Shown: positions 1 to 9,206 of the stretch, piece after piece
Position numbering within the stretch: the first letter of the stretch is position 1
How the letters are laid out: every line of letters starts with the position of its first letter
Source of the DNA: CAG-217 sp963605415
GTDB taxonomy: Bacteria > Bacillota > Clostridia > Oscillospirales > Acutalibacteraceae
Direction of reading: 5' to 3'
NCBI GenBank assembly: GCA_963605415.1
Contig: CAVCUL010000002.1
Coordinates: 124,001 to 188,000, forward strand
Length of the DNA: 64,000 bases
Translations under genes and position numbers: made by a program
Notes under the pieces: model-generated
What the model saw: the letters and a program-made list of their open reading frames with translations, nothing else
The model's database searches: none
What the model was told of the DNA's origin: nothing

Positions 1-2
1 TC

Positions 3-302
3 AATCCCAAGGGCACTTCCGTCAGCAAGGTGACCAGCCCCAAGAAAGCCCAGCTGAAAGTGACCTGGAAGAAACAGGCCACCCAGACCACCGGCTATCA
101 GGTGCAGTACAGTACGGACAAGAACTTCAAAAAGGGCAACAAGACCGTGACCGTAAAGGGCGCCAAGACCACCTCCAAGACCATTTCCAAGCTCACCAAG
201 GGCAAGAAATACTATGTGCGGGTGCGCACCTATAAGACGGTGAGTAAGACCAACTTCTACTCCGGCTGGAGCAAGAGTAGCTCTGTCACCGTGAAAAAAT
301 AA
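3..302 (+). CDS. C-terminal end of a fibronectin type III domain protein (partial)
   Basis: The frame is open from the left edge of the window, so the start lies outside. The roughly 99 visible residues form one fibronectin type III-like beta-sandwich: a WKKQ-type strand, a GYQVQYSTD strand, then GKKYYVRVRTYK and a closing SVTVKK strand. It is very rich in Lys and Thr. The module resembles those of the secreted protein at 19904-21685, so this is probably the tail of an extracellular cell-surface or secreted protein. The function of the missing N-terminal part cannot be told. A strong promoter begins 9 bases after the stop codon. Confidence 0.8.
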   Translation, partial: NPKGTSVSKVTSPKKAQLKVTWKKQATQTTGYQVQYSTDKNFKKGNKTVTVKGAKTTSKTISKLTKGKKYYVRVRTYKTVSKTNFYSGWSKSSSVTVKK

Positions 303-310
303 GAAAACCG

Positions 311-339
311 TTGACAAATCCGCGCGGGTGTGGTAAACT
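311..339 (+). promoter_or_regulatory. Sigma-A promoter of infC-rpmI-rplT
   Basis: TTGACA (311-316) and TAAACT (334-339) are separated by exactly 17 bases. It lies just after the FN3 gene stop and about 155 bases before the infC start, leaving a long leader. Confidence 0.8.
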
Positions 340-344
340 ATTGC

Positions 345-493
345 CACAACAAAGCAGAACGACCCTGTTCTCCCCTCCCGCTGCGGCAAAGAGGGCAATC
401 TTCAATTCCTGAGATTTTAGAGAAGTGCGGGCGTTTTGCGTCCGCACTTTTTGGCTTTTCAGCCGGTGCAACTTTATCAAAGAGGTGTTATTT
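345..493 (+). promoter_or_regulatory. infC leader with internal attenuator-like terminator
   Basis: The untranslated leader holds a GC-rich hairpin (stem 423-433 with 439-449, loop 434-438) followed directly by a run of T, the form of an intrinsic terminator inside the leader. In Bacillus subtilis the infC-rpmI-rplT operon is repressed by ribosomal protein L20 through leader attenuation (Rfam L20_leader). The position and layout here fit that scheme. I cannot confirm the L20-binding fold by eye, so assignment to that exact family is inference. Confidence 0.6.
423..455 (+). terminator. Attenuator hairpin in the infC leader
   Basis: An 11-bp stem around a 5-base loop is followed by TTT runs, 45 bases before the infC start codon. 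It can stop transcription before the structural genes. Confidence 0.65.
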
Positions 494-1018
494 ATCAGCA
501 GAGAAAAGGACACAGTCCAACTCAACGAACAAATTCGGGATAAAGAACTTCGTATCGTCTCCGCCGACGGCGAGCAGTTGGGGATCATGAGCGCCCGTGA
601 CGCGCAAAAGATTGCCGATGATCGCGGTCTGGATCTGGTGAAGATCGCTCCCCAGGCCAAGCCCCCGGTCTGCAAGATCATGGATTACAGCAAGTACCGT
701 TACGAGCAGGCCAAGCGGGAGAAAGAAAACCGCAAGAACCAGAAGATCGTGGAAACAAAAGAAATTCGCTTGTCCCTGAAGATCGACATCGGTGACTTCA
801 ACACCAAGCTCAACCATGCCAAAAAGTTCTTAGAGGCCGGCAACAAGCTGAAGGTATCTATCCGCCTGCGCGGGCGGGAGATGGCCCACTCTGACCTGGG
901 CGTTGCCACCATGCAGCGCTTTGCCGAGGGGATCGGCGAGCTGGGCTCTGTTGACAAGCAACCCAAACTGGAGGGCAGACAGATCCTGATGTTTATGTCC
1001 CCCAAGGCAGCAAAGTAA
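494..1018 (+). CDS. infC: Translation initiation factor IF-3, AUC start
   Basis: IF-3 binds the 30S subunit, prevents 50S joining and proofreads the start codon and initiator tRNA. The protein shows the family N-terminal block NEQIRDKELRIV and the GEQLGIM motif, a basic linker (about residues 75-90), and the C-terminal domain ending near MFMSPKAAK. I place the start at ATC 494, six bases after the ribosome-binding site AGAGGTG (481-487). This gives 174 residues, the usual IF-3 length. An upstream in-frame ATG at 425 lies inside the attenuator stem and would add an unrelated N-terminus. Non-AUG starts (AUU, AUC, AUA) are typical of infC and let IF-3 repress its own translation. First gene of infC-rpmI-rplT. 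Confidence 0.93.
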   Translation: MSREKDTVQLNEQIRDKELRIVSADGEQLGIMSARDAQKIADDRGLDLVKIAPQAKPPVCKIMDYSKYRYEQAKREKENRKNQKIVETKEIRLSLKIDIGDFNTKLNHAKKFLEAGNKLKVSIRLRGREMAHSDLGVATMQRFAEGIGELGSVDKQPKLEGRQILMFMSPKAAK

Positions 1019-1042
1019 ATTCACAAAACGGAGGAATAGATT

Positions 1043-1240
1043 ATGCCTAAAATCAAAACGCACAGCGGCGCAAAAAAGCGCTTCAAGACCACCAAAAGCG
1101 GCAAGGTAAAGCGTGCCCACGCTTACACCTCCCACATTTTGACCAAGAAGTCCACTAAGCGCAAGAGAAACCTGCGCAAGACTGCCGTTGCAGATGTGAC
1201 CAACCAGAAGCAGTGCAAGCGCCTGGTGCCCTACAAATAA
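1043..1240 (+). CDS. rpmI: 50S ribosomal protein L35
   Basis: A 65-residue, strongly basic protein of the large ribosomal subunit. It opens with MPKIKTHSGAKKRFK, has the typical TSHILTKKSTKRKR segment, and has the family's usual length of 64-66 residues. GGAGGA lies 7 bases before the ATG. Second gene of the IF3-L35-L20 operon, 24 bases after infC. Confidence 0.97.
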   Translation: MPKIKTHSGAKKRFKTTKSGKVKRAHAYTSHILTKKSTKRKRNLRKTAVADVTNQKQCKRLVPYK

Positions 1241-1280
1241 GAGACAACGCGTTTTATCAGAATATCGGAGGTAAGAAAGA

Positions 1281-1634
1281 ATGGCTAGAATTAAAGGCGC
1301 TATGGCGACCCGCAAAAGAAGAAAGAAAGTATTAAAGGCTGCAAAGGGTTATTACGGCGGCAAGCACCGTCTGTTTAAGACTGCAAAGCAGGCTGTGATG
1401 AAGAGCGGCCAGTACGCTTACATCGGCCGTAAGCAGAAGAAGAGAGATTTCCGCAGAATGTGGATCACCCGTATCTCTGCTGCCTGCAAGGCAAACGGCA
1501 TGAACTACTCCACCTTTATGAACGGTCTGAAGAAGGCCGGCGTGGACCTGAACAGAAAGATGCTGTCTGAGATCGCCATCGCCGATCCGGCGGGCTTCAC
1601 CGCTCTGACCGAGACCGCTAAGGCTGCTCTGTAA
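1281..1634 (+). CDS. rplT: 50S ribosomal protein L20
   Basis: A 117-residue basic protein needed early in 50S assembly. It binds 23S rRNA, and in Bacillota it also represses its own operon through the infC leader. The hallmark N-terminus MARIKGAMATRKRRKKVLK, the long basic helix and the C-terminal globular domain (GMNYSTFMNGLKKAGVDLNRK) are all present. GGAGGT precedes the ATG at 8 bases. Last gene of the operon, followed by a strong terminator. Confidence 0.98.
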   Translation: MARIKGAMATRKRRKKVLKAAKGYYGGKHRLFKTAKQAVMKSGQYAYIGRKQKKRDFRRMWITRISAACKANGMNYSTFMNGLKKAGVDLNRKMLSEIAIADPAGFTALTETAKAAL

Positions 1635-1646
1635 GAATTGCAAATG

Positions 1647-1685
1647 ACGGACTGTACCCTTTCGGGTGCGGTCCGTTTTGTCTTT
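1647..1685 (+). terminator. Terminator of the infC operon
   Basis: ACGGAC (1647-1652) pairs with GTCCGT (1671-1676), extended inward through the GTACCC/GGGTGC region, and is followed by TTTTGTCTTTT. Confidence 0.85.
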
Positions 1686-1694
1686 TAGCTTGCG

Positions 1695-1714
1695 GATCGA
1701 TGTGGGCATCGATC
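1695..1714. repeat. Short perfect palindrome, probable interspersed repeat
   Basis: GATCGATG (1695-1702) and CATCGATC (1707-1714) form a perfect 8-bp stem with loop TGGG, flanked by GC-rich sequence. It lies outside any gene, next to a second repeat. Short palindromes of this kind recur in many clostridial genomes, so I read it as a repeat and not as a terminator: there is no T run. Confidence 0.5.
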
Positions 1715-1731
1715 CCTACAACTGTTTAACC

Positions 1732-1905
1732 TTTCTGCCTCCCTTGCAAAGGGTGACTCCCCGCAGTGCGGGGAGATGTCGCGCAGCGACAGAGGGGACG
1801 GGCGCCGGTTAGGCGGAAGCGGCGCAGCCGCAGGGGGGATTGCGCCGAATAATCCCTCCGTCAATGCCTGCGGCATTGCCACCTCCCTTTACAAGGGAGG
1901 CAAAT
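1732..1905. repeat. Complex palindromic interspersed element (MITE- or REP-like)
   Basis: This non-coding stretch is a chain of hairpins: CCCCGCA/TGCGGGG (1759-1773), TGTCGC/GCGACA (1777-1791), AATGCC/GGCATT (about 1864-1878) and CCTCCCTT/AAGGGAGG (about 1882-1900). Its two ends are related in inverted orientation (GCCTCCCTTGCAAAGGG at the left, TTTACAAGGGAGGC at the right), as in a small non-autonomous transposable or REP-like element. Together with 1695-1714 it fills most of the 469-base gap between rplT and the next gene. No second copy was seen in this window. Confidence 0.6.
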
Positions 1906-1956
1906 TGGTTATAAATCCAATATGTCTTGGTTCACCAATGATCGTGATTTTTGAAA

Positions 1957-1978
1957 AAAGGCAAAATTTTTTGCCTTT
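1957..1978. other. AT-rich hairpin upstream of the rRNA methyltransferase gene
   Basis: AAAGGCAAAA and TTTTGCCTTT face each other around TT. It could be a weak bidirectional terminator or simply promoter-proximal structure. Confidence 0.35.
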
Positions 1979-2005
1979 GGGTGTTGCACTTTTTTGCGTT
2001 ATAAT
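1977..2005 (+). promoter_or_regulatory. Probable sigma-A promoter of the trmH-family/dprA/topA run
   Basis: A perfect TATAAT (2000-2005) stands about 100 bases before the gene. The best -35 at 17 bases is the weak TTGGGT (1977-1982). Confidence 0.5.
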
Positions 2006-2103
2006 GTAATATAAGACTTAATTTAATAAATAAAGCCAGTGGTTTGGTTAAACAGATAGGGGTCGGCCCGGTGCCGACTGCATAGTAGCACGCCAAAACG
2101 GAG

Positions 2104-2883
2104 ATGTGTATGGATAAAATCACGGGAAAACAGAATCAATTGATCAAGGACACCAAAAAATTGTTGGTCTCCGCCAAGGCACGCCGGGACGCTGGCTCCT
2201 TTGTGCTGGAGGGGGCGCGGCTTTGTTTTGATGTCCTTCATTCGTTTTATACCGTTACTCTGGTGCTGGTCACCGCCGATTGTATGAAGCGCTACCCGGC
2301 GGAATGTGCCCGGTTGTTTGACCGAGCCGGGCGGGCTGTGGAAATCAGCAGCCAGGTGGCGGACAAGCTGGCAGAGACGGAGCACACCCAGGGGATCTTT
2401 TGTGTGTGCAAAATGCCGAGGGAGAATCCTACTGTTGAGACCGGACGGTTTATCGCCCTGGATGGGGTTCAGGATCCCAGCAATCTGGGGGCCATCGCCC
2501 GCAGTGCGGAAGCATTGGGAATTGCCGGTCTGCTGGCGTACAACTGCTGTGATGTGTACAATCCCAAGGCGCTGCGCGCCTCTATGGGCAGCCTACTGCG
2601 GCTGCCGGTGACCGTCAGTCATGACCTGCGGGAGGATCTGCTGCTGTATAAGGCGGAGGGGTTCCAGGTGCTGGGCACCGTACCGGCGGACACGGCGGCT
2701 AAAATTACGCAGACGCATTTTACTAAGTCCTCTATTTGTGTCATCGGCAATGAGGGCAATGGAATTAGCGCAGAGGTCAAGCAGGTATGCGACGACTTGG
2801 TGACCATTCCCATGAAAGGGCGAGCCGAAAGTCTGAATGCCTCCGTTGCGGCGGCTATTACCATGTGGGAGATGATGCGATGA
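2104..2883 (+). CDS. TrmH/SpoU-family RNA 2'-O-methyltransferase
   Basis: This enzyme would transfer a methyl group from S-adenosylmethionine to a ribose 2'-OH in rRNA or tRNA. The N-terminal part (about residues 1-100) looks like the SpoU substrate-binding domain (NQLIKDTKKLL, GSFVLEGARL). The C-terminal part is the knotted SPOUT domain with motif 1 ALDGVQDPSNLGAIARSAEA, motif 2 CVIGNEGNGIS and motif 3 IPMKGRAESLNASVAAAI. The 259-residue length fits RlmB-like or TrmH-like proteins, but the exact nucleotide modified cannot be assigned. Its stop overlaps the dprA start by 4 bases. Confidence 0.9.
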   Translation: MCMDKITGKQNQLIKDTKKLLVSAKARRDAGSFVLEGARLCFDVLHSFYTVTLVLVTADCMKRYPAECARLFDRAGRAVEISSQVADKLAETEHTQGIFCVCKMPRENPTVETGRFIALDGVQDPSNLGAIARSAEALGIAGLLAYNCCDVYNPKALRASMGSLLRLPVTVSHDLREDLLLYKAEGFQVLGTVPADTAAKITQTHFTKSSICVIGNEGNGISAEVKQVCDDLVTIPMKGRAESLNASVAAAITMWEMMR

Positions 2884-4079
2884 GTGAGACAGCTTACTGG
2901 GTATGGCTTCAATGTGCTCTGGGAGAGGGCGCAGCGGTACAGCCTTTGTTAGAAGAATTCGGTAGTGCCAAGGCGGTGTATGACGCCAACATTATGGAGT
3001 GGCGTATGAGCCCGGCGCTGACCAAACACCAGGTGCAGCATTTGGAGAATACGCCTCTGTCTGCAGCGGAGCAGATCCTCTCGGTTTGCAACCAGAACGG
3101 CTGGCAGGTGCTCACCTATGATGACCCGGATTATCCCCGATTGCTTCGGGATCTGACGGACCCACCGCTGGTACTGTATGCGGACGGCACGATGCCGGAC
3201 TGGAACCGGCGACTGACCCTGGGCATTGTAGGCACCCGCCAGGCGTCTGCTTATGCGGTGCAGGTGTGCGATATTATGGCCAAGGGTGTGGCCGGAGCCG
3301 GTGCTATTGTGGTTAGCGGCGGCGCGTTGGGAATTGACAGTACTGCCCATAAAGGTGCGATGCTGGCCGGCGGTACCACTGTTGCGGTGCTGGGCTGCGG
3401 TCTGGGTACCCGGTATTTGATGCAAAATGAGCCGCTGCGGGCAGAAATTCGCCTGCACGGTGCGCTAGTAACGGAGTTCCGTCCGTTTGCGTCGGCAGGG
3501 AAGCATACTTTTCCCCTGCGCAATCGCTTGATCAGCGGCATGAGCGAGGGTCTGCTGGTGGTAGAAGCCGGCAGTCGCAGCGGCTCTTTGATTACCGCCC
3601 GTTGCGCGCTGGAACAGGGGCGCGATGTGTACGCGGTGCCCGGTTCTGTGCTGTCTGCGGACTTTGCCGGTACCAACGATTTGATCAACGACGGTGCCTA
3701 TGTGGTGACTCAGCCGGTTCAGCTGCTTTCCGGCTATGCGGAGCGCTACCACCTGAATCTGGATCGGGTGCCCAGTGTGCAGCAGCTGCTGGCAGCGGAG
3801 CAGGACCCAGGTGCCAACTTGCCCCAAACCTCCAAGGAATATGATTTTGAACGCCTGGAGGAGGGACGGGAGTTGCTGAAAAAGCGCCTGGAAAATCAAG
3901 CCCTGTTAAGCGCGGCGGAGCGTATGGCACTGTTGGCATTGCAGGAGGTATTTACACCGGTGGATCAGGTGGCAGCCAAGGCAGATATGCCCCAGGGGCA
4001 ACTGCTGGCGGCACTGACCAAGCTGGAATTGCTGGATCTGGCGGAGAGCGCCCCCGGCGGCCGTTTTCGGAAGAAATAA
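2880..4079 (+). CDS. dprA: DNA-processing protein DprA (Smf)
   Basis: DprA binds incoming single-stranded DNA and loads RecA during natural transformation. The Rossmann-like core contains GIVGTRQASAYA and the SGGALGIDSTAHKGAML motif. It continues through LLVVEAGSRSGSLITA, and a C-terminal winged-helix-like part lies near residues 330-399. I chose ATG 2880 (MSETAYWVWLQ), which overlaps the preceding stop in an ATGA arrangement and gives 399 residues; an upstream in-frame start would read through the previous gene. dprA followed by topA is a common bacterial order. No other competence gene is in the window, so actual competence is unproven. Confidence 0.95.
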   Translation: MSETAYWVWLQCALGEGAAVQPLLEEFGSAKAVYDANIMEWRMSPALTKHQVQHLENTPLSAAEQILSVCNQNGWQVLTYDDPDYPRLLRDLTDPPLVLYADGTMPDWNRRLTLGIVGTRQASAYAVQVCDIMAKGVAGAGAIVVSGGALGIDSTAHKGAMLAGGTTVAVLGCGLGTRYLMQNEPLRAEIRLHGALVTEFRPFASAGKHTFPLRNRLISGMSEGLLVVEAGSRSGSLITARCALEQGRDVYAVPGSVLSADFAGTNDLINDGAYVVTQPVQLLSGYAERYHLNLDRVPSVQQLLAAEQDPGANLPQTSKEYDFERLEEGRELLKKRLENQALLSAAERMALLALQEVFTPVDQVAAKADMPQGQLLAALTKLELLDLAESAPGGRFRKK

Positions 4080-4108
4080 TTGCTCGAGAGAGAAAGGATA
4101 TAGAAAGT

Positions 4109-6217
4109 ATGTCAAAACTGGTTATTGTGGAGTCGCCTGCCAAGGCAAAAAACATCAAAGGCTATTTGGGCAAAGGGTACGATGTGGTGGCCTCTATGGG
4201 CCATGTGCGGGACCTGCCCGCCGCCCGGCTGTCTGTGGATATTGCTCATGACTTTGCCCCCAAGTATGCGGTGATCGCCGGTAAAGAGAATTTTGTTAAG
4301 GACCTGAAGAAGAAGGCCCAGGCTGCTGATTATGTGTACCTGGCAACGGACCCTGATCGAGAGGGCGAGGCCATCAGTTGGCACCTGGCCACATTGCTGG
4401 GGCTGGATATGAACGAGAAGAACCGGGTCACCTTTAACGAGATTACCAAGCACGGCGTGCTCAACGGAATGGAGCACCCCCGCGCCATTGATATTGATTT
4501 TGTAAACGCCCAGCAGGCCCGGCGCATTTTGGACCGGCTCATCGGCTACAAGCTGTCGCCCTTTATCAGCCAAAAAATCCGGCGGGGTCTGTCTGCCGGT
4601 CGTGTGCAGTCCGTAGCTCTGCGGCTGGTGGTGGATCGGGAAGAGGAGATCCGTGCCTTTAAGCCGGAAGAATACTGGTCCATTGATGCCAAGTTTACCA
4701 ACCCGCCGGAGCGCAAGAGCTTTGCCGCCGCCCTGGCCGGTAAGGTGGACGATAAGGCCAAGATCAAGATCACTTCCAAGGAGGAGAGCGACAAGATTCT
4801 CTCTGACCTGGAGGGCGCCGAATATATTGTGCAATCGGTGAAGAAGGGCACCCGCAAGAAGAGCCCCACCCCGCCGTTCATCACCTCCACCTTGCAGCAG
4901 GAGGCCTCCCGCCGCCTGTCGTTCCAGGCCAAGCGGACCATGAAAGCCGCCCAGGAGTTGTACGAGGGCGTGGAAGTGGCCGGTCACGGCACTCTGGGTC
5001 TGATCACCTATATGCGTACCGACTCCCTGCGTATCTCCGAGGAGGCACGGGCCGCCGGTAACGCGTTTATTACAGAGACTTACGGCGAAAAGTATCTGCC
5101 CAAGAAGCCCCGGTACTTTAAATCCAAGAGCAATATTCAGGACGGCCACGAGGCCATCCGTCCCACCACCCCCTCCATTACGCCGGAGATGGTGAAGGGC
5201 AGCGTCACCACCGATCAGTATAAGATCTACAAGCTGGTGTGGGAGCGGTTCATCGCCTCCCTGATGGAGAACTGCCTGCAAGAGACCATGAAAATCGAGA
5301 TCGTGGCCAACGGCTATGTGTTCAACGCCACCGGCTACACGGTGAAGTTTGACGGTTTTACCGTGCTGTATGAGGAGAAAGGCGACGACGGCAAAACCGA
5401 GGGCGCAGCGCCCCTGCCGCCGGTAAAGGCCGGTGACAAGCTGCGGCTCAAGAGCATTCTCGGCAATCAGCACTTTACCCAGCCCCCCGCCCGGTACACG
5501 GAGGCGTCCCTGACCAAGGCGCTGGAGGAGAACGGCGTGGGCCGCCCCTCCACCTATGTGACCATCACCTCCACCATTGTGGGCCGGGAGTATGTGAAGC
5601 GCGAGGGCAAGCAGTTCGTGCCCACAGAGCTGGGCGAGGCGGTGACCAAGCTGCTGGAGGAGCGTATGCCCAACATTGTGGATGTAAAATACACCTCCAA
5701 GATGGAGGCGGATCTGGATAAGATCGACTCCGGCGATCGGGATTATATTGATATGATCCGCCACTATTACGACGACTTTGAGGCCCCGCTGGAAAAGGCA
5801 AAGAAAGAAATGCAGGGCGTGAAGATCAAGCTGAAAGAGGAAGAGACCGATGTGGTCTGCGAAAAGTGCGGGCGCAATATGGTCATTAAGGTGGGGCGCT
5901 ACGGCAAGTTCCTGGCTTGCCCTGGCTACCCGGAGTGCAAGAATACCAAGCCCCTGGTGTTTAAGACCAAGGCCAAGTGCCCGGTGTGCGGCGCCGATGT
6001 GATCGAGAAAAAGACCCGCCGGGGTACTTCTTTCTACGGCTGCTCCGCCTATCCCAACTGCAACTTTATGACCTGGGATGTGCCCACCGACGAGGTGTGC
6101 CCCCAGTGCGGCAAGTCCCTGTTTAAGAAGCGGGGCAATGTGCTGGTGTGCCTGGACGAGAAGTGCGGCTTTAGCAAACCGGCACCTAAGAAGAAAAAAG
6201 AACAGGCAGAGGAATAA
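4109..6217 (+). CDS. topA: DNA topoisomerase I (type IA)
   Basis: Relaxes negative supercoils by transient single-strand breakage. The N-terminal Toprim domain begins KLVIVESPAKAKNIKGYLG and carries the metal-binding DPDREGE signature near residues 81-87. The active-site tyrosine is Tyr301 in GLITYMRTDS. The C-terminus has three Cys4 zinc ribbons (about residues 580-690: CEKCGR..CPGYPEC, CPVCGA..CSAYPNC, CPQCGK..CLDEKC). The 702-residue length is normal for Bacillota. The gene begins 29 bases after dprA, and its stop abuts the trmFO start with no gap, so the two are translationally linked. Confidence 0.98.
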   Translation: MSKLVIVESPAKAKNIKGYLGKGYDVVASMGHVRDLPAARLSVDIAHDFAPKYAVIAGKENFVKDLKKKAQAADYVYLATDPDREGEAISWHLATLLGLDMNEKNRVTFNEITKHGVLNGMEHPRAIDIDFVNAQQARRILDRLIGYKLSPFISQKIRRGLSAGRVQSVALRLVVDREEEIRAFKPEEYWSIDAKFTNPPERKSFAAALAGKVDDKAKIKITSKEESDKILSDLEGAEYIVQSVKKGTRKKSPTPPFITSTLQQEASRRLSFQAKRTMKAAQELYEGVEVAGHGTLGLITYMRTDSLRISEEARAAGNAFITETYGEKYLPKKPRYFKSKSNIQDGHEAIRPTTPSITPEMVKGSVTTDQYKIYKLVWERFIASLMENCLQETMKIEIVANGYVFNATGYTVKFDGFTVLYEEKGDDGKTEGAAPLPPVKAGDKLRLKSILGNQHFTQPPARYTEASLTKALEENGVGRPSTYVTITSTIVGREYVKREGKQFVPTELGEAVTKLLEERMPNIVDVKYTSKMEADLDKIDSGDRDYIDMIRHYYDDFEAPLEKAKKEMQGVKIKLKEEETDVVCEKCGRNMVIKVGRYGKFLACPGYPECKNTKPLVFKTKAKCPVCGADVIEKKTRRGTSFYGCSAYPNCNFMTWDVPTDEVCPQCGKSLFKKRGNVLVCLDEKCGFSKPAPKKKKEQAEE

Positions 6218-7509
<1,292 letters not shown>

Positions 7510-7513
<4 letters not shown>

Positions 7514-8520
7514 GCATGAAGATCATTGTAGACGCATTCGGCGGCGACCACGCACCCCTGGAAATTCTAAAGGGTGCCATGCAGGCGGTGGACGCCTATG
7601 ATGTGGACATTATCCTTACCGGCAAAGAGGCGGAGATCCGCCGCTGTGCAGAGGAGAACCGCTTGCAGCTGCGGCGCACCCGTATTGTGGACGCTCCTCA
7701 GGTGATCACCATGGAGGACGACGCCAAGAGCGTGCTGCGCAGCAAGAAAGACTCGTCTCTGGGCGTGGCCTTTCAGCTGCTGAAAGCCGGGGAGGGGGAC
7801 GCGCTGGTCAGCGCCGGGAACACCGGTGCCGTGACCGTAGGCGCCACGCTGATCACCGGGCGGATCAAAGGGGTCAAGCGACCGGCCATCGCCTCGGTCA
7901 TGCCCTCTGCGGGTAAGCCCTTTTTGATGATGGACTGCGGCGCCAATGCGGAGTGCAAGCCGGAGTTCCTGTGCCAGTTCGGGCTACTGGGCTCTCTGTA
8001 TATGCAGTATGTGCTCCATGTGGAGAATCCCCGGGTGGCCCTGGCCAATAACGGCACGGAGTCCACCAAAGGCACCCCCACCGTGCGGGAGGCCTATGAC
8101 CTGATGACCGCCGCACCGTACAATTTTGTGGGCAATATCGAGGGCCGCCAAATCCCCTTTGGGGACGCGGATGTGGTGGTGGCCGACGGCTTTACCGGCA
8201 ACTTGATCTTAAAGACCTATGAGGGCGTGGCCAAGGTGCTGATGAACGAGATGAAAGGCCTGTTCAAGAAGAACGCCTTTACCCTGCTGTCTGCCCTGGG
8301 CGTGTCCGGCGGGCTAAAGAATATGAAGACCAAGTTTGACTATAAAGAATACGGCGGCGCCGTAATGCTGGGGGTGCAAAAGCCGGTGGTCAAGGCCCAC
8401 GGCTCCGCAGACGCCCGCACCTTTAAGAACGCCATCAAACAGGCGGTCTGGTTTTTGCAAAACGACCTGATCGGCCATATAGAAACCGCCCTGGCAGCCC
8501 CCGCTGCCCCGGCAGAATAA
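7510..8520 (+). CDS. plsX: Phosphate acyltransferase PlsX
   Basis: Converts acyl-ACP and phosphate to acyl-phosphate, the donor for PlsY in membrane phospholipid synthesis. The N-terminus (MKIIVDAFGGDHAPLEILKG), VSAGNTGA and GFTGNLILKTYEG are family marks. Two starts are possible: ATG 7510, overlapping the trmFO stop by 4 bases, or ATG 7516, which matches the usual MKI start. I keep 7510 as the coupled start. In many Bacillota acpP sits between plsX and rnc; here the rnc start follows after 14 bases and acpP is missing. Confidence 0.96.
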
Positions 8521-8534
8521 AAGGAAGTTCGGTT

Positions 8535-9206
8535 ATGGAATCTTTGGAACATAAGATTGGATATACCTTTCAGGATCGCAGCCTGTTGCAGGAGGCGCTG
8601 ACCCATTCCAGTTACGCCAACGAGCGCCACGGCCGCGTGCGCTGCAACGAGCGTATGGAGTTTTTGGGGGACGCGGTGCTGTCCATTGTGTCCGCAGAGC
8701 TGCTGTACACCCGGTTCCCGGATATGCCGGAGGGCCAGCTGTCCAAGCTGCGCTCGGCGCTGGTGTGCACCCAAAGTCTGGCCGGGTTTGCCGCCCAGAT
8801 CGATTTGGGCAGCTACCTGCGTATGGGCAAGGGCGAGATCCACACCAAGGGCTGGGAGCGCCCCTCCACGCTGGAAAATACCTTTGAGGCGCTGATCGCC
8901 GCCATTTATCTGGACGGCGGTATGGAACCGGCCAAGCGGCACATTCTCCGCTTTTTAGTCCCGGCGCTGGAGAACCACACCACCGCCTTTAAGGACTACA
9001 AGACCACTCTGCAAGAGGTGGTGCAGCAGAACCCGGGGGAGAATGTGACCTATGTGCTGGTGGGGGAGAGCGGACCGGACCACGATAAGCGCTTTCAGGT
9101 GCAGGTGCGGCTCAATTCCAATGTGATCGGCTCCGGCGTGGGCCGCAGCAAAAAGGAAGCGGAGCAGGAGGCAGCCAAAGAGGCGCTGCACCTGATGGGT
9201 CTATGA
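8535..9206 (+). CDS. rnc: Ribonuclease III
   Basis: A double-strand-specific endoribonuclease that processes rRNA precursors and structured RNAs. The catalytic domain has the signature ERMEFLGDAVLS (about residues 37-48) and the second acidic cluster LENTFEALIAAIYLDGG. The C-terminal double-stranded RNA-binding domain starts near residue 150 (DYKTTLQEVVQQ) and ends with the usual KKEAEQEAAKEAL helix. The 223-residue length is typical. AAGGAAG precedes the ATG. The stop overlaps the next gene by 4 bases. Confidence 0.97.
   Translation: MESLEHKIGYTFQDRSLLQEALTHSSYANERHGRVRCNERMEFLGDAVLSIVSAELLYTRFPDMPEGQLSKLRSALVCTQSLAGFAAQIDLGSYLRMGKGEIHTKGWERPSTLENTFEALIAAIYLDGGMEPAKRHILRFLVPALENHTTAFKDYKTTLQEVVQQNPGENVTYVLVGESGPDHDKRFQVQVRLNSNVIGSGVGRSKKEAEQEAAKEALHLMGL

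Noticed and set aside
425..493. Upstream ATG start for infC
   Set aside because: It lies within the attenuator stem, has no ribosome-binding site and would add residues foreign to IF-3.
4112..5764. 550-codon open frame antisense to topA
   Set aside because: Same cause as above. topA has complete motifs and length on the plus strand, and the antisense product matches no family I know.
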